Shown here piece by piece: positions 11,223 through 23,030 of a stretch of 64,000 nucleotides of DNA. Origin of the DNA: Myrica gale (lineage: Eukaryota > Streptophyta > Magnoliopsida > Fagales > Myricaceae); the NCBI GenBank assembly GCA_963930655.1, contig OZ005609.1, forward strand, positions 18,301,001-18,365,000. The letters are read 5' to 3'. Positions within the stretch are counted from its first letter, which is position 1. The number at the start of each line of letters is the position of its first letter. The notes under the pieces are model-generated. The model was given only the letters and a program-made list of their open reading frames with translations, was not told where the DNA came from and ran no database searches. The position numbers and the translations under genes are program-made.

Positions 11223-11673
11223 CACTACAAAAAAACCGACCTATAGCGGCGGTCGAAAACTGCCACTATAGGTCAACAAACCGCTACTATAGGCTATAGC
11301 AGCGGTTTTTTAGCGGCGGTTGCGACCGCCGCTATAGCTCCGTCGGGATAGGTTATAGCGGCGGTTTTTGCGACCGCTGGAGAAGACCCTAAGCCTATAG
11401 CGGCGGTCGCGACCGCCGCTATAGACATTTATTTCGAATTTTTTTAATCGGTTTTAAAAAAGTTGAACACCGATAGCTGCGGTCAGTGACCGCCGCTATA
11501 GGTCACTGAACTGACCTATAGGCCCAAGCCTCAGAAAAAATCTCATTTCAAACTCCAAAAACAAATTATTTTGTCCATTTACTAAAAAAATAAAGAAAAA
11601 AATCTTAATTGAAAACACTGAGAAGATAAGATTCTTGACTGCAAAAGCAATAGAACAGGAAAAATACACATAC

Positions 11674-13032
11674 CTCCACGAATAAATATTGTTACAGACC
11701 TCGAATTTGCACAGTGTTCGATGTACAGCATCCGATCTTTTGTTGTACCGAATGATTTTTCTCGAACCAAACCAGCCTTTAGAAATTGCAAATGGAAGTT
11801 TGGTGTCAGAGAGAAGTAATGTTAGTAGACTAACCTATGGGAATCATACAAAATGTAAGACAATAAACTGCAAGTTGAGTATCTCATCAGAAAACAAACC
11901 TCCAGAGTTGCATTACAATTAAGGATAATTTATCTTATTTTAAAGAGACAACTATACACTATACACTACAAATGCTCAAAGTCATCTAAACTAACAAATG
12001 CATGAAATCTAGAGCTGAAAAGCTTAAACAAGACAAACCTGTGGCTATTGCAATCAATTCTAAGTCCACACCACCGACCCATCTGACAGCAGGCAAGTTC
12101 CTGTGCATCAGTAAATGATTTGCTTCATCATCAAAACCCCATTGGCAGATAACCAAGGTAGCACCAACATCCTGTCACTTGCTAAATCAGTCTTCTAATA
12201 ACAGCAAAAGGCATAATGACAATAAAGAAAGATATATCAGGCCAAGAAAAAGCTTTTTTGATTGTAATTGCAAAGATTCTACTAAACTATACAGTGCTAT
12301 CCCACTAAACTATACAGTGCTATCCCACCTTGCATTTCTGAACCATGTCATCAAAATACTTCCGTTCTTGCAGACGTAATGTCTGAAACTTTTCCACTGT
12401 ATCAATGTCAACCTTATGTTTGGTCTTTGGCTTTGGTGGCTGAAAGGGGCACGTCAAGATAGCAATTTTGGCATTAGGAATTACTGACATCAGATAGGAT
12501 CCGCCCCATAAATTAGAGCTAGCAACTACATAATTTTGACTCTGCTACCCGCATTTTAGACAACAGCTCAAGCTCAATTGGTTTTCAAGCAGCAGCAGTG
12601 AATGTATTCACAAAAAATTGGCAGTATCACAAATACTTGCAACAATTTGAAGAACAAAATACGAAACGGATTATAAGAAGTATTTAAAAAAAAAAAAGCA
12701 AATTAGAATAAGTGATGAAAGAAGACCCTGTGATGCAAATACAAATGACAGTGAGAGGAACATCCAGTAGCATAATTGTGCAAAAAATACTAGGGTGATG
12801 CCAGGAAGGCACTGCCAAGCACGTTGGTGAACCACAAAAGAAGATACAGCAAACTTACATCTTCGAGGATAAAGTAGTCATGCAAGTTTGAATCAAAGAC
12901 TCCGGTTGTGCCATCCCCAATTTCATAATCCTGACTTCGAGCATTTGTTAACAACTAAAACTCAATACTCACATCCAGCTACAAAATGCCCCAATTGAAC
13001 CAAAAAGCAAAGCCAGAGGATGTCCACAAACA

Positions 13033-13073
<41 letters not shown>

Positions 13074-13139
13074 AGTGCGAGAGAGTGACTTACTGATAGT
13101 AACTTCACCGTCGGGGCTCTGGAGCATCTTGTCCATCTC
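11674..13139 (-). pseudogene. CCT5: Captured fragment of CCT5 (T-complex protein 1 subunit epsilon)
   Basis: Five exon-like blocks in the correct N-to-C order on the minus strand: 13094-13139 (MDKMLQSPDGEVTI, donor GTAAGT); about 12899-12941 (RSQDYEIGDGTTGV); 12329 to about 12472 ([32 protein letters not shown]); 12039-12171 ([36 protein letters not shown]); 11674 to about 11777 ([30 protein letters not shown], donor GTATGT). CCT5 is an ATP-dependent subunit of the cytosolic TRiC/CCT chaperonin. Introns with GT..AG ends are retained, so genomic DNA was captured, not cDNA. Large parts of the family sequence between the second and third blocks, and both protein ends, are missing, so no working subunit can be made. 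The intron after the first block holds a (GA)n run at 13039-13069. Confidence 0.9.
13039..13069 (+). repeat. (GA)n microsatellite
   Basis: About 15 GA units inside the captured CCT5 intron of the CACTA element. Confidence 0.95.
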
Positions 13140-14288
13140 CTGAAAGGCGAAGAAGGCAGGGAGGGGAATTTTCGTGGTTTAGGGCGCGCGGGAGAGTTTT
13201 TAAGAGAGGGGGAGGGGGAGGGTGAGGTGGGCGAACGACGTCGCTTCAAAAATTGGTTTTTTTGCCCCTTTTATTTTAATAATAATAATTTTATATTTTG
13301 TAATTATATATTTTTAATAAATTAAAATCAGTGGTAAATTATAATAGTATTTGAAAATATTTATATTTAGTATTAGATACATAGCATATTATTTAATACA
13401 TGATTTATAACTAGTGTAATAATTTTAATTAAAACAAGTTGATAGAAAAATTTTTGAAATATAATTATTAATTATGATCAATAAAATATTTAATTACCAT
13501 AACAACTATGACCAAAATATTAACTAAAATAGCTAAAACCATATTAATTACCATTTTAAACCACAAGCCGAGCTGAAATAGTTAAAGGAAAGAAAATCAT
13601 AACTAAAAATAGGTTTTTGAGAGGGAAAACAGCGGATTTAGGGCTCGAAACGAGGTGCACGAAGCGTAGCTAGGTGCCCACGACGTGCGTGCCGAAAAGA
13701 GCTTTCCGAATTGGGGTCATGGGCGCGAATCGGGTACTCGTAGCCAAAGTTATGACCAAAAAACCAACACGTGCGCGAAAATTGCTCCAATTAGGTTAGA
13801 TTCCTATTTTCTTACCATCCTTGCACTGATGTATAATAAATATTCAAGACAATAATTATTAACCTTAAGTAACACATAAAATTTTATTTTTCTATTTTTT
13901 TCATTTTTTTCTATTTTTTTCAATTATTAACATATAAATAATAATTTTTAAATTTTTTTTCGCATATACCTATAGCAGCGGTTCAGTCAAAACCGCTGCT
14001 ATAGGTATATCTTTAGCAGCATTTTTTAAAAAAAACGCTGCTAAAAGTACAGCCTACCGCGGCGGTCAGCATGACCGCCGCTGTAGGCACCATATTTCTA
14101 GCGGCGGTCAAGTTGACCGCCGCGAGAGGTAAGACCTATAGCCGCGGTTTATTCGAAACCGCCGCTATATAGACCTCCACAAAAAAGGGCACTTTCCGAA
14201 AACCGCGGCTAAAAATACCTTGTAGCGGCGGTTTTAGAGACCGCCGCTACAGTGACCGCCGCTGGAAGTCCTTTTTTTAGTAGTGAAT

Positions 14289-15479
14289 GGATGCATTACC
14301 ATCCGGACATTAAATATTCCTCCATTTGATTTTTCAGTTTGGTCGAGGCACACAGATTTGGATTATAATTTCTTATAGTTCATGATACGGCATGCTATAT
14401 ATATTAGTTAGGTAGATTTTCCTTAATGGCAACGGTTGATTTCAAGGTCAGTGGTACATATTCCATCACATTAGTATATAGTACTAATGAATTAGCGATC
14501 ACCTCCACATTCAAAGTGCAATGTGCTAAACATGTTAAATAGATCTGTCCTTCTCATTTAAATTCAACAGTTCTATCTAAGACGGCGATTAATATAGCAA
14601 GCTAATTGTGTTCCCCATTCAAATAGTCCTGTTCAATGGACAAAAGATTATAAAACTTAAAGAAAGAAACAAATAATAATGAGATAAAGGAAGCTAATTG
14701 CGGCCCTCTCTTTTGCGAGTAATATCGATCCCTGATCTTCAGATGATGAAATCCCTAAAAGTACTGTGTCTTGATCCTACCAATTAATTAATAAATATTC
14801 TGGAAGAAGACCAAAAACAATCAGATAAAGGAAGTGTGAATTTACATTTGTGGAATGATTGTGTGGGAGGAAGAAATTAGGGAAAAGAAGCGAATGATTA
14901 TAGTGGAGGGGGCATAAAAATTATAGTGCTCGTGCTCCAGAAAGCATGCAGTATTGTCCCTTTGGTCGTTGGTCAATCGGACAGTTAGAAAACTTCGAGA
15001 AGCAATTGAAAGAAAACTTCGAGAAGCAATTGAAAGTCTTCCGGAAAACTAAGTTGTCGCAACAGTTGTGGTCAAAATTTTTTGTTTTGGTCATATATAT
15101 ATTTATTTACTGGGACAGTCGAGTGGTGGGGGTATAGCCTTCTACACCTTTATAACTAACCCTCTATTGCTTTCACACCAGAGACAATAATAAGCTTTAA
15201 TGCATTTTAATGGGCAATGAAAGTGAAATTTGACTGTTTGTTCTCCTCCCGCAAGAAAATGAAGGTCGTTTTTATTTCATAGTTCCCCCATGAGGTAGCC
15301 ACCATGTAAATTTTAAGAAGTTTATGGGATTTAATCATGTATGAGCCAAGTCAATCTATAACTATAGGTATCCACGTTTTCCATTAAGATAACTTAATTT
15401 GGAAAGTTTATTAACATAAGGATCATGAAGAACTAGAAAACAAGATGAAAGGAAAAAGTTTTCGATGAATCAGTTGATC
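14289..15479. other. Intergenic region between CACTA element and F-box pseudogene (copy A)
   Basis: No gene recognised. At 14990-15030 a 24-bp sequence (GAAAACTTCGAGAAGCAATT and following bases) is tandemly doubled in copy A but single in copy B. Matching sequence in copy B is 51575-52735; 58703-58930 in copy C matches the part from about 14472. Confidence 0.6.
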
Positions 15480-17158
15480 TACGATGACCACCTCAAACAG
15501 ACCTTCGCTCCAAATTTCGCACTTGCACGCCTCAATCACAATTTTTCCACCAGGAGGGAATGAGTCCTCCAATTGTTCAATTAGCTTTTTGCTCTACTTC
15601 AATATTTCTAATTCACACCACAAAGGTAGTGTACCTTCCTTTCACTATTTCACCTCCTTTTATACTTGTTTTCCCACTTTCCTTCCACGTAGTGGGTTGT
15701 CTTTCTTAACTGTGCGTATTGTGGATATCAGGGATGATTTCTGAAGAATTAGTTGATTTATGGTTAACACGTCGGAGTAAATTCGTCTCGATCTTCGTAT
15801 ACCTCCTTCTGTAAAAATAACAAAATGACCTCGGAGACCATGTAAGTCACCTCCGATGTTTAAGTCAGTCTGTTGTCTTATACCAATGTTCACTTATTCA
15901 ATTACTATAGAATCACATACATTTTCCGATTATCTTCTCCTCCTTTTATAGCATTTCTTCCACGTTCTCATATTTCCCTTTTGGCGGGAATCGAGTCCCT
16001 GTAACGTTGTGTCTCGCGAGATGCTCTTCACACATCTTAACGGGTACTTGCTTTGATCACGGACATTGAGATTGTGAAGCTACCACACGTTATAAGTTAT
16101 TTTATAACTGCCCATGACACATGTCATGATTCCTTATCCTGGGCTTAATATGATATGGGCCTAATCGTTATTGTTGGGATTTGACGCAAGTGTGATCATG
16201 TCTATTCAGCCCAAATTGGTTTGGGCGGATCTGATTAAGGATTCAGTATTGGTCCAAGGAGGAATACCGAGGTATATGGAAGATGAAGCTAATGCATAAC
16301 GAACTGAATCTTTATTAATGATCACATATCGGTCCAAGGAGGAATCGTCCATTCGATTACATCTCCAGTGGAACCTAAATATATATCACAATATCAAGAT
16401 TCTTTTTTCGCATAGGAAGTGTCGTATAAGTAGCGTCTGTGAATGATCCACCATTATGGGAACGACGCTGAAATCTCAGCTTCTTCTGGAATGCAATAGG
16501 ATTCCTTTTTGCGACACATCAATTTGTCCTTCAATATGTATCGCTGTTCATCTGCACATCCTCATCTGGACATTACCTTATCTTGAATGGCCTTGCATAC
16601 GACTTCCATTTTTTCTGCTCGCAATTGCTTTCGAACCTCTGAGATTATGACAATGACAGTTTGCCTTGTACTTCCTCCTTGGTGGTGGTAGGCCAAAGCG
16701 AGGAGGTATTTAGCTTTCGGGTTCCCTCCTTTCGCTAAGTGGTGAATTTCCCTTAGTCCTCCTTTGACATTCGCAGTCCAGTGCATCTTTTCACTACCTC
16801 GAATGAAAATTTTGTGTGGGTTGCCTTGCATAACATTTGTCGCTAAGAATTTTCCACGCCTCAGTTAGAGGATATGGAGATGGTATATCTTCAATCTTCG
16901 ATATACCACGGTTCCTTGAGCTGCTTGGTAGAATTGCTTCGATACTAAGCAGAGATTTTGCTATTTTCTTGAATTATTATGGACAACCCAGCTTATCACC
17001 TCGGACCATAATTCTCCAGGCAGGGCTTGAGTAGGGTTTCGCTTCGATGCTCGCATCCTTAATCTTTTTGCTATTCTTTGTTTCTTCTTTCTCTCTGTCG
17101 CCTCTATTGAGATGGTCCCTCTCATTATAACTGCATATTTATGGCAGTTACTTTTCAA
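15480..17158 (-). pseudogene. F-box protein pseudogene (At1g67623/At2g35280-like), copy A
   Basis: One minus-strand frame from 17158 to 16562 reads as a plant F-box protein: the F-box core LPGELWSEVISWVV, then LVSKQFYQAAQGTVVYRRL (typical second half of the F-box), then a Sel1-like stretch GGLREIHHLAKGGNPKAKYL. F-box proteins recruit substrates to SCF ubiquitin ligases through SKP1. The frame carries two stop codons (one right after the F-box core, one about 35 codons later). Downstream coding-like sequence at 15480-15740 (GGKIVIEACKCEIW, with the Cys pair seen near the family C-terminus) is cut off by a gypsy LTR inserted from 15742. Family assignment is from memory of motif order and is moderate. 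Copy B is further decayed (52735-53490). Confidence 0.6.
15742..16200 (-). mobile_element. Ty3/gypsy LTR inside the F-box pseudogene
   Basis: This stretch matches the LTR-like sequence at 60887-61312 that flanks the gypsy gag region in the third copy. It begins TGAAGAATTAG at 15742 after ATTTC. The far end is not certain (about 16190-16200). It is absent from copy B, so it was probably inserted after the A/B duplication. It is a fossil LTR with no internal region seen here. Confidence 0.55.
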
Positions 17159-17255
17159 AAAGGATTGCTCATGGAAGACCGTTTGGTTAATCGTGCGTTG
17201 TCTCTTTACTTTGCGAGTTGCATGTTTCCTTTAATTCCGTATCTTTAAGCAAAAT

Positions 17256-18486
17256 AGCCAAAGCGTGTTACCTTCTTCAGATCCACACACACAAGTTTGA
17301 GAGAGAGTTAGAGAGAGAAACTTTCACGTACAAAATGAAAATATATCTCTCAAATGAGTTTCTGAGCTATTTATAATGGCTGGCTCAGAACTCAATTGTG
17401 CTTATGCGTGAGATCTTTAGGGACTTCAAATCTCAGCCGTAGGATCATCATGAAAAACTCTTTTTCATTTAAACTCCTTTATATTCTGTAATCCTAATGT
17501 ATGAGCTTCTACAAATTGTGATCTTGTTCATTAACATATCACAATTGACCTCTAAGATACTGAGATTGTTTTTGTGAAATCCCTTTTGCTAAGAATTATA
17601 TGTTTATTTATCCTTCCACCATACTATATTCCACATGAGCTAATAATATCACCGATTAAGTCCCTAGCTCATAAAATTCTTAATTCTCAGTCTGCACATA
17701 GTTGGACTTCCAAAACTTTCCAAAATCATTTTCGCAAATATTTACTTATTATATTATATAAGTAAAAAACCTTGAAAACATTTTTCACAAAATCTCGCTG
17801 CGCAGTGTTTTTATATCATCAATATACAAACATAAAGAATATACTGCCTCATCAAGAGACTGGTGGATTCCATATTGAGAAATTATATAAATTCACTTAC
17901 TATGCACCAGACTCAGCCTTATCTCAAATATTTGATCTACGAAGATCATCACCAAATGACTCAATCAAAGCACAAGCACACAACAAGCACACAACAAGCA
18001 AACCTGCATAACTCTTTTAGGTCTAAGGACAACATAAACTAATTGTGTTGAATATCGTTCTCTACATCAGTGATCGTTTCCAGAAGGTATTCATCTTTGA
18101 TCCAGTTCAGTGCATGTACTCTTACATTGCACCCGCTCGTCTGCTTAAGGTCAACACCGCAGTGATAGAGTCTATCATTCTATCTTATAGAGACACAATG
18201 AGTGTAGACTTATTCATACATTATTATGTATCTCGACCTAGAATAAAGTGAGTCAACAAGGATCCGAAAAATCATACTCCCCACGTCCGATTCATTAATT
18301 ATTGATCTGACTTTTCTACAATGATGCTCAACAATAATATACAAGTGATTAAACAATTAGTGTCATGATAAATATGACATCTTATGGGATTGCAGGTACC
18401 CAAAATAATATACAAGTGATTAAACAATAATAATAATTATCTCATAATTATGCAAAATGATTGGTTTCGAGGGCATACATCTAACA
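17256..18486 (-). mobile_element. Copia LTR, inverted, end-truncated
   Basis: Minus-strand copy of the TGTTAGATG-type copia LTR, with its 5' end at 18486. Compared with the complete solo LTR at 55682-56947 it ends early at 17256. No internal element sequence adjoins it. It sits directly upstream of the F-box pseudogene and marks the right end of the A repeat. Confidence 0.8.
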
Positions 18487-18603
18487 TGGGAAAGTCTAAA
18501 TAAAAGGCAAACAACATACTGAAAATGACCTCTTGTATTGTTTTTTCTCAGGCCATGGGAAGTTTGAGACTCTAGGAGATCTAGGCAAACACATCTAGAA
18601 GTT

Positions 18604-19010
18604 ATGTCTACTTCCAATAGTGGTTTGAGCTCTTAGGTTGCAGAAAGTGGGGTAAGCTCTGGCGACCGAGAATGTTATTGCAATGTCTCAACCTACGTGA
18701 TGACCTCGTACACGGAGAACAATCTAGGATGTCGATTCTACAGTTGTCGGAAGTATAACATAAACGTGTGTGGATTTTTTTGCTTGGGTTGATCCTCTAT
18801 TGTGTAACCGTGGGAAAAATGGTGTTGAAATGCAAGCGAGATAGACAAGAACGTTTAAAAGTCGATCACAAAGAAGTTCAGAGCCTTAAGGAGGAGGTTG
18901 AAAAACATCGGAGGCAGAAGAAGAAGTACATAATCGCTTTGGTTGTTTTGTCAATTGTTGTAGTAGGTCTATTGTCTATATTAGTAGTCTTTTTGACCAA
19001 ACTGACATGA
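18604..19010 (+). pseudogene. GRF-type zinc finger gene with coiled coil and membrane anchor, broken
   Basis: From the ATG at 18604 the frame reads MSTSNSGLSS, meets a TAG, then gives CYCNVSTYVMTSYTENN, CRFYSCRKY and CGFF, the conserved Cys/aromatic pattern of the GRF zinc finger. After a T homopolymer near 18773-18781 the coding signal moves to another frame: a charged heptad-like stretch (DHKEVQSLKEEVEKHRRQ) and a hydrophobic segment of about 22 residues ending at 19010. GRF fingers are nucleic-acid-binding modules that occur in many small plant proteins of unknown role. The in-frame stop and the frame change make it a pseudogene. Confidence 0.65.
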
Positions 19011-20248
19011 GTTTCATTTGGCATCCCAAGTGTGTAACTTGTGACGCTTTGATGTTGTAGTTTGACATGTGATGCTAGTTATATAAATACAGCACCTTTT
19101 GAAGTTGTATATTAACATTGCATCCTAGTTATATATGTAAGTTGTGCCATTTTTTTGCTTCATACTGTGAGTTAAAGCACTATAAACTGTTATTTATTTG
19201 GATGTGTTATTTAGTTGAGGCTTGCTATCCTTTAGAGCATGTGCTTGATTTGAACTTAAACAAATATGTACAAAACAGTCCATAATACATTATCTGCATT
19301 AGTGGAAATCAAACTTCATAATTCAAATATGATCAAAACATCCGATAATACAACTTCATAATTCAAATCTATTGAAAAGATCCCATAATACCAAAATAAT
19401 GTCTACATAAATTGGTAACAATATTCAACTTCCAGCACCTTCCAACAAGACAATGTGTACATGCTAAGGAGCCAAATACATGTATATATCTTGAACCTAA
19501 CAAAATGGAAAGATCAGCTTCAATTTGCCTAAAGAAATTAGATTCAATCTGCCTCAAAAAACCAGCTTCAAAAGAGAATCCCACCCAGCGGCAAAAAGGT
19601 GAAATACCACAGCCCATATGTACCAAACCCAACTTCAAAAGAAAGCGCCAACCACTACACCCAGCATAAAAAAAAAGCTCCAACCACTACACGAGCCTTC
19701 AAAAAACCAACTTCAACTACCAACCCATATGCACTATGTGCGAGCAACACTATGGAAAATCTGACTTCACAGCTACATCTTTTTGGTCTTTTTTTGTCAC
19801 CCTTAAACCACTTGGGTTATCTACTCGAGTGTCTACCTTGCGCTTTTCCTAGCTACTATGAGGTCTGCACGCACAAGGGATAAAATAATCTTAGATGTCA
19901 CACCACAGGCAACACAAGGGATAAGATAAGATAATCCTACTGCTCAGACAACATACTAGTTTGTGTACCAGCAACAAGCTTGGTGAGGACGAGGAAGAGT
20001 TGCCGAGGAGTCCCCGACCTCCGAGCCAATCCCCTTAGGCAATCATAACTCTGTGTTCTTGATGCCATACTACCACCATCTTGGGATTTTTTTGCCATGT
20101 CTATTTTCTGCTTTGGAGTTGCAGTACTTGCAGTCGGTGCGCTGCTCCTCCTTCCCTTGGTAGGGGCAACATAATCCCAACATTCAGCCAAGAGTGGCAG
20201 AAGGTCAGATTAGGTGGATGCTGCAAACTTAACAATACGCATCAATGT
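19011..20248. other. No gene recognised
   Basis: AT-rich to 19900, then a more balanced stretch (19930-20240). Minus-strand frames at 19369-19683 and 19937-20191 are open, but neither resembles a family I know. The first may be the 3' UTR and flank of the GRF gene. Confidence 0.5.
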
Positions 20249-21169
20249 TGTGAGTCTAAATAGCACCCCAAGAGGGTGGTGAATTGAGTTTATAAAAATT
20301 CAGTCATATTTTGATAAAAACATAGAACTGAAAAATACCCCTTTTAACAAATCAAATGTAGATCTGAAAGTTTTTAATGCTAAGAAAAATATAAGCAATA
20401 AATGATAAAGCATAAAACACCACAAATAAATATATAGAACGAATAATAAGAGAGATAGAATTAGAGAGACGACACTGGAATTTTTGATCGTTCTACTAAC
20501 ACTTGCCTACATCCACCCCCAAGGCTATTGGCTTCTTTGGGCTTTCTTCACTATTCTCCAAATAACAACTACACTTTAGTTTTCCAAGTGCTAAATAACC
20601 TTTACAATGCATTTTCAAGCTTATGCTTTAACTCAAAGGGATTTCTTCTACCCTCATGCGTAGGACCAAGTGTTTACCCAATACTCAAGTGTTTTTCAAA
20701 AGATGGGTACAAAGAAAGGCTCTCTAAGCTGAATTAGTAAGTAGAAAGCACAAACGTGTGGAATGACTCTCTAAGTCAAATCAGTAAGTGAAAAGCTCAA
20801 TAGAGTGCAAGAAGAAAAGATTATCGAAGAAAAACTAAAGGTTGGCAAGTGGGAGCATAAGCTTTTTTGTGCTAGTGCAATGTGTCGACATTATAAGTGA
20901 TGGAGAGAAAAATCAGCATCTTGAAAGTATCCAATCCGTTCCAACACTTCTTTAAACAACTATAATATGTAAAATTTATCCTATCAACTTGTGTAATGGT
21001 GTTCAAGTACACTTAAAAATAATTAATGGAGATAACGTCAATCCTTTAAAATATATTTTAGAAATAGTAGATTGATAAGGTAAAATCTAAAAGTCTTCAA
21101 AGCACATAGAATTTTTGTTATCATCAAAATCAAATACCGGAATATTTACAAAACAATCTCGGGTTAACA
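20249..21169 (-). repeat. 3' LTR of the outer copia element
   Basis: A 921-bp LTR with TG..CA ends, followed on the minus strand by a purine-rich tract (complement of ATCTTCCCCTTTTTT). Its start resembles that of the inner element's LTR (TGTGAGTC), so the two elements are relatives. Confidence 0.75.
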
Positions 21170-21738
21170 ATCTTCCCCTTTTTTATGATGAAAAAACTAT
21201 TTTAGAAAATGCAATTTGCTAATAAATGGAAAAGCTGCTCCTAAGAACAAACAGGTTTCATGACATTTTTAGCAAAAACGACTTTGAGATTTTACAGAAA
21301 ATTTGCAAGAGTTTATATTGTAAATGGAGGTTTTGCAAAATTTTAAAAACAAATAAGAACATTTCTATAAACTTCCTCCAAACTTCTCAAACTTCCAATT
21401 TTCAATCCATAACACAAGACTTCAAAATTTGAGATATAAGATAAGAAGTACTATTTGTGAAGAAAATCTCAAATTTTCACAATTAAGTGCATTGAGTTCA
21501 AAAACTCAATGAGACCTTATAATAACCATTAGATAATCATAATAGATGCACAATTCACAAGTAAATAATCCAATGGAGAAATGTAATTATCAAATTAAGG
21601 CTAGGCAACTGTTTTTTATCATCAAGAATAGGATATGGGAAGGTCAAAGGGAGTTGGCTAGGTAGGTGGAGTCTTTGTAGTGGAGGTGGAAGGTTTTGAC
21701 TTCTTAATATCTTAAAATCAAATCTTCATAGTGGTAGC

Positions 21739-23030
21739 TGTGAGTCCTAGTTTCAGGATTAAGGCAACCAAGAGGGGGGGTGAATTGGTTTTCTAAACTT
21801 TTCGGTTAAAACCCCCAAAATTGTGTTTGCAAGTAAATACTACTTTAACACAAGTATATAATATGCGAAACTATAAATAAGTGCTAAAGGAAGGAGAAGG
21901 GTAAGAGAAGCAAACACAGTATTTTTAGGTGGTTCGGCAGACCCACCTACATCCACCCTCAAACTCCTTCATCGAGCCCTGAGGCTTTCCACTAATCTCC
22001 AATAGTTTTACACACTAGCTTCCGGGTGCTAGTGAACCGTAAAAGTGTTTTACCAGGATCAACACTCAAACCCACCAAAGTGGTTTTTTTGGGTCACCAC
22101 TGAAAACCTCACCAAGCTTGAGATATACATTCTCAAAGCTTCTTTTTTAGTGATCAACCTCACTAAAGGAAACACCACTTTTGATAGGTAGATTGAGGAA
22201 CAAGACTCTCTCAAAAAGTAGAAATAAAAATGGAAAGCTCTATCTCTTTATTCACACAAAGACAAGGATATGAAAGTGTGTTTTGTGTGAATGCTATGAG
22301 AAATATAGAATAAGAAGGTTTAGAATATTTCTCAAGTAGTAGAAATGATATGTGGTTGTTGGGTTGTACATTTTAGACGAAATGAAGGTGTATTTATAGG
22401 TCACATATGAAAACTAACCGTTTATAGCCGTTGGGAGTTTTTGCTAAAATGAGCAGGTCGACCGCTACATAAACCGGTCGACCGCTTCAAGTTACCGTTA
22501 CTCCAACGGTCATATCGTCAGAAACTCAACGGCTCTTTTATAAAAGCAACCGGTCGACCGCTACACGAGGCGGTCGAAGTACCGGTCGACCGCTTGAACA
22601 GCCGATCGACCTCCTCAACTTAAGCATGATCTGGTTCTTTTAAAAACAAGGTTTTTGACCACTTTTAAACACCTAATTTATAAGACTTACTTCCCATAAG
22701 TATATGAAAGGTGTGGGAGTTTGTTTGGGGTGTTTTGAAACCTATAAAAGCATTTTAATCTTTCAAACAAAACTTAAAACGGTTTATGTATGTTTTGAAA
22801 GATATGCAAGTGCGTGATTCAAATCCTTGTCAGATATGCATTAAAGAGTTACAAGAATTATACCCTAGGGTCTTGAATCTTCACTTTAATCTCTTTGCAT
22901 CGTCTTGTTCTTCTTTCTTCGAGGTTTAACTCTTTTCGTCAAGTTGTCTTTGTCTTTGAAGATATCCATTTTGTAAACTTCATCCATTTATTGAAATAAT
23001 CAAAATCTCGATTGTGCACAAAAGCCAACA
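21739..23030 (-). repeat. 3' LTR of inner copia element
   Basis: A 1292-bp LTR (TGTGAGTCCTAG...AAAGCCAACA), paired with 29061-30334. Confidence 0.92.

Larger units (their letters stand above)
11223..14285. mobile_element. Non-autonomous CACTA (En/Spm) transposon carrying CCT5 exons
   Basis: The ends are CACTACAAAAAAA and (inverted) CACTACTAAAAAAA, flanked by the 3-bp target duplication AAT (11220-11222, 14286-14288). Copy B holds the uninterrupted site with a single AAT at about 51572-51574, which confirms the 3063-bp boundaries. Subterminal regions (about 11240-11520 and 13970-14270) are packed with direct and inverted copies of CTATAGCGGCGGTC, as expected for transposase-binding repeats of CACTA elements. 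No transposase is present. The interior carries minus-strand CCT5 exons, making this a Pack-CACTA-type gene capture. A second copy starts at 62619. Confidence 0.93.
162..17250 (+). repeat. Segmental repeat, copy A
   Basis: This interval is collinear with 37768-53500. Identity looks about 97-98.5% in unique parts and is broken by element-specific insertions: the CACTA element and gypsy LTR are only in A; the copia element at 46348 and the MITE-like hairpin at 41050 are only in B. The left junction is near 162 / 37768 inside the copia element. The right junction is near 17250 / 53500, beside the F-box pseudogene start. Confidence 0.9.

Noticed and set aside
11240-11520. Regularly repeated GC-rich palindromes that could suggest a CRISPR array or a satellite
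   Set aside because: Spacing is irregular, units occur in both orientations, and the block is bounded by CACTA ends; these are subterminal transposase-binding repeats.
12962-13249. Minus-strand 95-codon Ser/Pro/Leu-rich ORF
   Set aside because: Produced by reading through the (GA)n run and a CCT5 exon in the wrong frame; the CCT5 frame explains the conserved part.
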